A program made the position numbers and the translations under genes. Below are positions 60,525-64,000 of a DNA stretch of 64,000 nucleotides, piece by piece (position 1 is the stretch's first letter; each line of letters opens with the position of its first letter). Source of the DNA: an uncultured Eubacteriaceae bacterium (GTDB lineage: Bacteria > Bacillota > Clostridia > Eubacteriales > Eubacteriaceae); the NCBI GenBank assembly GCA_945867155.1, contig CAMBHL010000001.1, positions 310,001 through 374,000 of the forward strand. The letters run 5' to 3'. Below the pieces are notes generated by a model. That model did not search any database. It was not told where the DNA came from and saw nothing but the letters and a program-made list of their open reading frames with translations.

Positions 60525-62635
60525 CAGTCCCATCCCAGAGCTTTGCGCTTCGCCTCCAGATCCCGGACGCATTTTTCACCCAGGGCCTTCGGGTCCGCAT
60601 CGACGACCATGACCGAGCCCAAAGTTTTCTTCGAATCGTACTTCATGTAGGCCGTGACCTTTTCAGAGCCGTAAATCGGCGCTTCCACGCAGTGATAGGA
60701 GCTGATGCCGAAAAGCCGGAAGGCCAGCGCCGCATCGAGGCCTTTTTCATTGGCCCATTCCGGCGATGCAAAGCCGTAGGGCATGTCTTTGATCGCAATG
60801 CCGAGCGCCCCGGCGATGCCGCCGAAGAACGCAGTCGAGCGCGCGTTGTCGATGCATTCGCCCACGTGGAGCACCGGCGGCAGGTTGTGGGCCTTAAGCC
60901 ACCCCTTCAGGGAATCGCCGCAGTGATCCCAGGCCGCGTCCGTCGTCTGGGCGTAGCCAAGCTTGATCAGCGGATAAGACGCGCAGCCGTTGGTGAGAAT
61001 CAGGTAGTTGTTTTTGAGCATCACGTTGGTGTAGTCCACAATGGTCTTTTCGTAGACGACCCGCGGGTTCGTGCAGCCCACGAGGTTGATAATGCCCCGG
61101 ATGGTGCCGTCCTTGAGCGCATCTATCAGCACGTCCAGACCGCCGAAGGCCTTTTTGAAGTATTCCACCGAGAAGCCAACATCCGCCGTGATTTCGTAGG
61201 GCGGAATGGACACCGGCACATCCTTGCGGTTTTCGAAGCTTTCGATGGCGCGGTTTACGATCTTTTCGGCGATCTGCTTCGTTTCGCCGATGTTGGTGTG
61301 GTGGTGGTCGTAGCCGATGTGTTCAGCCCCGGGGAGACGGCCGGAATCGTGGGTCGTCACGACCGTGGTTTTGAAGCACCGGGCCACGTCCATGATCGCC
61401 GGGTACACTTCCTGCACGTCGGCCACCCACAGGTCCAGGGCCCCGGTGGTGATGACCATTTCCGCGCTGATCGCGTTGGACAGCGGAATGACCCCGTCGT
61501 AGCGGTACATGGCCGACAGGCCGCTGCAGCAGATGCCGTAGAACTGGATGCCCTTGGCGCCGGCCGCCTTCGCCTTGTCGATGAACTTCTGGGTCTGGCC
61601 CGTCCGGACGATTTCCCGCACCAGCATCGGCAGGTGGCCGTGGACCGCGATGTTGACGTAATCCTTCTTCAGTGCGCCGACGTTGACCTTCGCCGTTGCC
61701 CGGTCGCCAATGCCGAGGAGCCCGTCTGTGACGATGGACGTCCCGAGCACCGTGCTGAAGGTGAAGGCGAGGCCGTTGCGGAGCATCTGCTGCATGACAC
61801 TCTGCCAGTCGCCGTTGACCCCGACCCCGGTGATGTGATTGGATTCAAAAGTTTCGTGATAGGCGCTCACCGGGATGATGTCCAGGTCCCTCCAGACTTT
61901 CTGGCGTTCCGGCGGTGCGCAGGCGGCGATGGTTTTGTACTGGCCCGGATATGGCGTCGACAAATCGTCAAGCAGCACCTTGCACAAGTCGATGGTGATG
62001 TTCTTGAGCTGACGGTTCTTCGTCTTGATCCCAAATTGTTCGGCCATCGCGCGGATCTTGTATTCCCCTTCGATGGGCACGTCGAGCTTGCCTTCAGCTG
62101 CCCACATCAAATTGAGAATGACTTCCCGTTCGTGCATGCCGTGCTGGGCCACTCCGGCGGCGGCCATCCGGCAGAGGTTCCGGGCGACGATGAGGTCAGC
62201 GTCAGCGCCGCAGACCCCCTTGGGGCTTTTCGGGGTGATCCGGCACGGGCCCATCTGGCAGTTCTTGCAGCAGATCCCCGCGATGCCGAAACTGCACTGG
62301 GGCTTCTGGGCGTCAAAGCGGTCGAAGACGTTGTCGATGCCCAGATCGTCCATCCGGCGCATCAGTTCCCGGATGGCCGGGTCCGGCGTTTCTTCCATCT
62401 GCTGCTTTTTATCCGGGAAGGTCTTTTTATACGCGGCGACCGCCTGCATGTAGTCGTCCTGATAGTCCGCGTCCGTCGTGTGATCGTGTTCGTGGTCGAC
62501 CACCTTCGGAATGCCGTTTTTGTCAAAGCGGATGATCGGCCGGTGGCTGTGATCCCCCGGCGCGTGTTCATGGCCTTTTAAATATTCTGCTTCGTTTTTC
62601 GGATTAAATCCGTGATGATGATGTGTAGTACTCAT
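60524..62635 (-). CDS. Anaerobic CO dehydrogenase (CooS)-like protein with altered C-cluster site
   Basis: 703 aa, about 75 longer than typical CooS. Residues 1-60 are rich in His (HHHH at 5-8, further HxH pairs). Fe-S ligands for D and B clusters: C114, C122, C123, C126, C131, C142. C-cluster ligands by alignment to C. hydrogenoformans CooS-II: H332 (HGH), C370 (GICC), C521 (GCTN), C551 (NGC) and C594 (GEC) are present, and Lys631 and His165 too, but the DVQC cysteine is Glu409 (DVQEVYP). No CooC, CooF or ACS genes adjoin it. It is either a CODH with modified cluster or a hybrid-cluster-like oxidoreductase; CO oxidation is not assured. Confidence 0.85.
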   Translation of the reverse strand: MSTTHHHHGFNPKNEAEYLKGHEHAPGDHSHRPIIRFDKNGIPKVVDHEHDHTTDADYQDDYMQAVAAYKKTFPDKKQQMEETPDPAIRELMRRMDDLGIDNVFDRFDAQKPQCSFGIAGICCKNCQMGPCRITPKSPKGVCGADADLIVARNLCRMAAAGVAQHGMHEREVILNLMWAAEGKLDVPIEGEYKIRAMAEQFGIKTKNRQLKNITIDLCKVLLDDLSTPYPGQYKTIAACAPPERQKVWRDLDIIPVSAYHETFESNHITGVGVNGDWQSVMQQMLRNGLAFTFSTVLGTSIVTDGLLGIGDRATAKVNVGALKKDYVNIAVHGHLPMLVREIVRTGQTQKFIDKAKAAGAKGIQFYGICCSGLSAMYRYDGVIPLSNAISAEMVITTGALDLWVADVQEVYPAIMDVARCFKTTVVTTHDSGRLPGAEHIGYDHHHTNIGETKQIAEKIVNRAIESFENRKDVPVSIPPYEITADVGFSVEYFKKAFGGLDVLIDALKDGTIRGIINLVGCTNPRVVYEKTIVDYTNVMLKNNYLILTNGCASYPLIKLGYAQTTDAAWDHCGDSLKGWLKAHNLPPVLHVGECIDNARSTAFFGGIAGALGIAIKDMPYGFASPEWANEKGLDAALAFRLFGISSYHCVEAPIYGSEKVTAYMKYDSKKTLGSVMVVDADPKALGEKCVRDLEAKRKALGWD

Positions 62636-62682
62636 GTTCTCCTCTTCTCGTTAATCTCATTCAAAATAAAATCTACTATTTG

Positions 62683-62726
62683 ACTATATTTTCTATATTA
62701 TTCCAGTGTCTGTCAACCTTTTGACA
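62683..62726 (-). promoter_or_regulatory. Class II-type activator-dependent promoter of the CooS-like gene
   Basis: TGTCA-ACCTTT-TGACA (62711-62726) is a perfect 5+5 palindrome with N6, the geometry of CRP/CooA sites (CooA: TGTCR-N6-YGACA). A TATAGT -10 (minus strand of 62683-62688) places the start near 62676, so the palindrome is centred about 42 bases upstream, and no normally spaced -35/-10 pair exists. Confidence 0.6.
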
Positions 62727-62770
62727 AAATAATACCCGTCATTTCAGATTGATTCGATTTTTTTTACAAA

Positions 62771-62801
62771 ATAAAAAGACTGCCATTAATTTGACAGTCT
62801 T
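62771..62801 (-). terminator. Terminator after the small membrane protein gene
   Basis: Minus strand AAGACTGTCA / TGGCAGTCTT stem (one G-U) then TTTATTTT. Confidence 0.88.
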
Positions 62802-62808
62802 GATGCGT

Positions 62809-63009
62809 TCAGCGCCTGGGCTTGCCCCGGCCGATGCCGTTTTTCCAGGCGATCACAGCTGAAGCCCCGATGAGCACGACGACAAGCACCAGAAGCACCC
62901 GGGGCGAGCGAATCACCGCGATGCCCACCACCCCGAGAATCAGCGGCACGAGAATCGCCGCGAGGAGCAGCGCGCCGATGAGGGCCAGGCCCTTCTTGTG
63001 ATCATTCAT
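62809..63009 (-). CDS. Small membrane protein, unknown function
   Basis: 66 aa from the ATG overlapping the stop of the upstream gene (ATGA-like), with AGGAGG nine bases upstream. Two hydrophobic helices (about 8-29 and 36-53) and a basic C-terminus (GIGRGKPRR). No family recognised. Co-transcribed with the dehydrogenase. Confidence 0.65.
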   Translation of the reverse strand: MNDHKKGLALIGALLLAAILVPLILGVVGIAVIRSPRVLLVLVVVLIGASAVIAWKNGIGRGKPRR

Positions 63010-63913
63010 CAAAGGGGTCCTCCTGGCCTTTGGCGTCGTAATAGGCGATGAGGGCCTGGGTGCCCAGTTCCCCCATGTCCTGTCTTCTCAAATCCTTGTA
63101 CATGGACAGCACGGTCTTGAGCACCACAAGGTGCAGATCCCGGTCTTCAGCTTCCGTGTCCGCAATGGTGAGATCCTTGACCAGGTGCTTGATGAAAAAG
63201 CCCGGCGCGTAATCCCCGACGGCCATTTTCGGGCCGAGGTTGTTCATCTGCCAGCTGCCGGCCGCGCCGCCGCCGATGCTCTTTAACATCTGGTCCGGAT
63301 CGAGACCGACGGTCTTGCCGTATTTCACCGCTTCGCAGACCCCAGCGACGGTGCCTGCCAAGGCGATCTGATTGGCCATCTTCGTGTGCTGACCTGCGCC
63401 CGGGCCCCCTTCTCTTAAAATCTGGGTGCCCAGATGGGAAAGCACCGGTTCCGCTGCTTCGACTGCTTCTTCACTGCCCCCGGCCATGATGGACAAGGTG
63501 CCGGCCTTGGCGCCCACATCCCCGCCGGAAACCGGCGCGTCGATGGCGGCACAGCCCGCTGCTTCAGCGGCCTTGGCGATGTCCACTGACAGGCTCGGGC
63601 GGGTCGTCGTCATGTCCACAAAAAGGGTGCCTGCGTCCGCCGCAGCGATGATGCCGTCCTTGCCTTCTTCACCGAAGTAAACTTCTTCCACATCTTTGGG
63701 ATATCCCACCATGGTGAACACCATGTCCTGCCCCTTCGCACAGGCTTCGGGGCCGTCTGCCCAAACGGCGCCTTTCGCAATTAACGGTTCTGCTTTCGCC
63801 TTCGTCCGGTTGTAAACCGTCAGGGTATAACCGGCCTCCATCAGGCGCTGTGCCATGGGCGCACCCATGACGCCAGTGCCGATCCATCCTATCTTTTGAA
63901 TTTTTTTATTCAT
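63002..63913 (-). CDS. NAD(P)-dependent beta-hydroxyacid dehydrogenase (HIBADH family)
   Basis: 303 aa. N-terminal Rossmann motif GWIGTGVMGAPMA, substrate-binding DAPVSGGDVGA, and GPGAGQHTKMANQ with the catalytic Lys. This family includes 3-hydroxyisobutyrate, tartronate semialdehyde and 2-(hydroxymethyl)glutarate dehydrogenases (the last from Eubacterium barkeri). Without pathway neighbours the substrate cannot be named. Confidence 0.93.
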   Translation of the reverse strand: MNKKIQKIGWIGTGVMGAPMAQRLMEAGYTLTVYNRTKAKAEPLIAKGAVWADGPEACAKGQDMVFTMVGYPKDVEEVYFGEEGKDGIIAAADAGTLFVDMTTTRPSLSVDIAKAAEAAGCAAIDAPVSGGDVGAKAGTLSIMAGGSEEAVEAAEPVLSHLGTQILREGGPGAGQHTKMANQIALAGTVAGVCEAVKYGKTVGLDPDQMLKSIGGGAAGSWQMNNLGPKMAVGDYAPGFFIKHLVKDLTIADTEAEDRDLHLVVLKTVLSMYKDLRRQDMGELGTQALIAYYDAKGQEDPFDE

Positions 63914-63944
63914 GATATTTCGCCTCTTCTTTAAATTTCCGGCT

Positions 63945-63973
63945 AGTCTATCACATTCCTAGTCAAATTGCAA
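63945..63973 (-). promoter_or_regulatory. Promoter of the hydroxyacid dehydrogenase gene
   Basis: Minus strand TTGCAA (63968-63973), 17-base spacer, TAGACT (63945-63950). Confidence 0.55.
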
Positions 63974-64000
63974 TAAATTGCCGCCGGAACCAAAAAACAG

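Noticed and set aside
60692-62581. A 629-codon open frame on the plus strand
   Set aside because: It is the exact antisense of the CooS-like gene, in a GC-rich sequence where antisense frames stay open. It has no RBS and its product is a low-complexity Asp/Gly/Arg/His mix.

Overview
The window looks like a core-plus-accessory stretch of an anaerobic, moderately GC-rich Clostridia chromosome, most likely of the Eubacteriaceae type. The evidence is a desulfoferrodoxin, a CO dehydrogenase-like protein, a split transketolase with a short (218 aa) transaldolase, a trp operon behind a T-box leader, a large Gram-positive SRP RNA, a FeoAB system with a FeoB-associated Cys-rich protein, and an assimilatory AprBA-type sulfate operon. 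A genus such as Pseudoramibacter would fit, but that is only a guess. Most genes lie on the minus strand.

Layout. 1-11.4 kb: MATE exporter and a DUF5662 protein, desulfoferrodoxin, a DbpA-like DEAD-box helicase, an ECF S component, then an envelope-polymer block (GT2 synthase, a four-helix protein with a very acidic tail, an LCP ligase with a very basic tail, a GT-C-like membrane protein). 11.4-18.4 kb: an iron island read leftward (FeoA, FeoB, Cys-rich FeoC-like protein, second FeoA, an unusual P1B ATPase, flavodoxin, DUF3793) with a divergent 74-aa Cys-rich protein. 18.4-26.9 kb: XRE regulator, Mbeg1-like hydrolase, and the complete trpEGDCFBA operon under a Trp T-box. 27-33 kb: small membrane proteins and a putative D-threonate/D-erythronate operon (pdxA2-like, four-carbon acid sugar kinase, KdgT-type permease, YcxB-like, DeoR). 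33-40 kb: a sulfate activation and reduction operon (CHR transporter, AprA, AprB, CysD, CysN, LysR). 40-43.2 kb: AEC transporter, an orphan phage-type replication pair, and tRNA-Thr and tRNA-Tyr. 43.2-54.2 kb: transaldolase/split transketolase, hisS-rlmL-rlmB-NYN operon, lspA, UvrD-like helicase, iron alcohol dehydrogenase, SRP RNA. 54.2-59.5 kb: NUDIX, rplL-rplJ behind an L10 leader, rplA-rplK-nusG-secE-rpmG, GNAT. 59.5-64 kb: a TDT transporter translationally coupled to a CooS-like protein, a small membrane protein, and a beta-hydroxyacid dehydrogenase.

The most interesting locus is the CooS-TDT pair. The CODH-like protein keeps five of the six usual C-cluster ligands but has Glu in place of the Cys in the usual DVQC motif, carries about 75 extra N-terminal residues rich in His, has no CooC or CooF beside it, and is preceded by a perfect TGTCA-N6-TGACA palindrome about 42 bases upstream of the predicted transcription start. 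This suggests a CRP/CooA-family-activated, possibly non-CO-oxidising, hybrid-cluster-like enzyme coupled to an anion transporter. Other points worth a second look are the A6 tract that separates a good RBS/ATG from the P1B ATPase frame, the CHR transporter as candidate sulfate importer, and the neighbouring acidic-tail and basic-tail envelope proteins.
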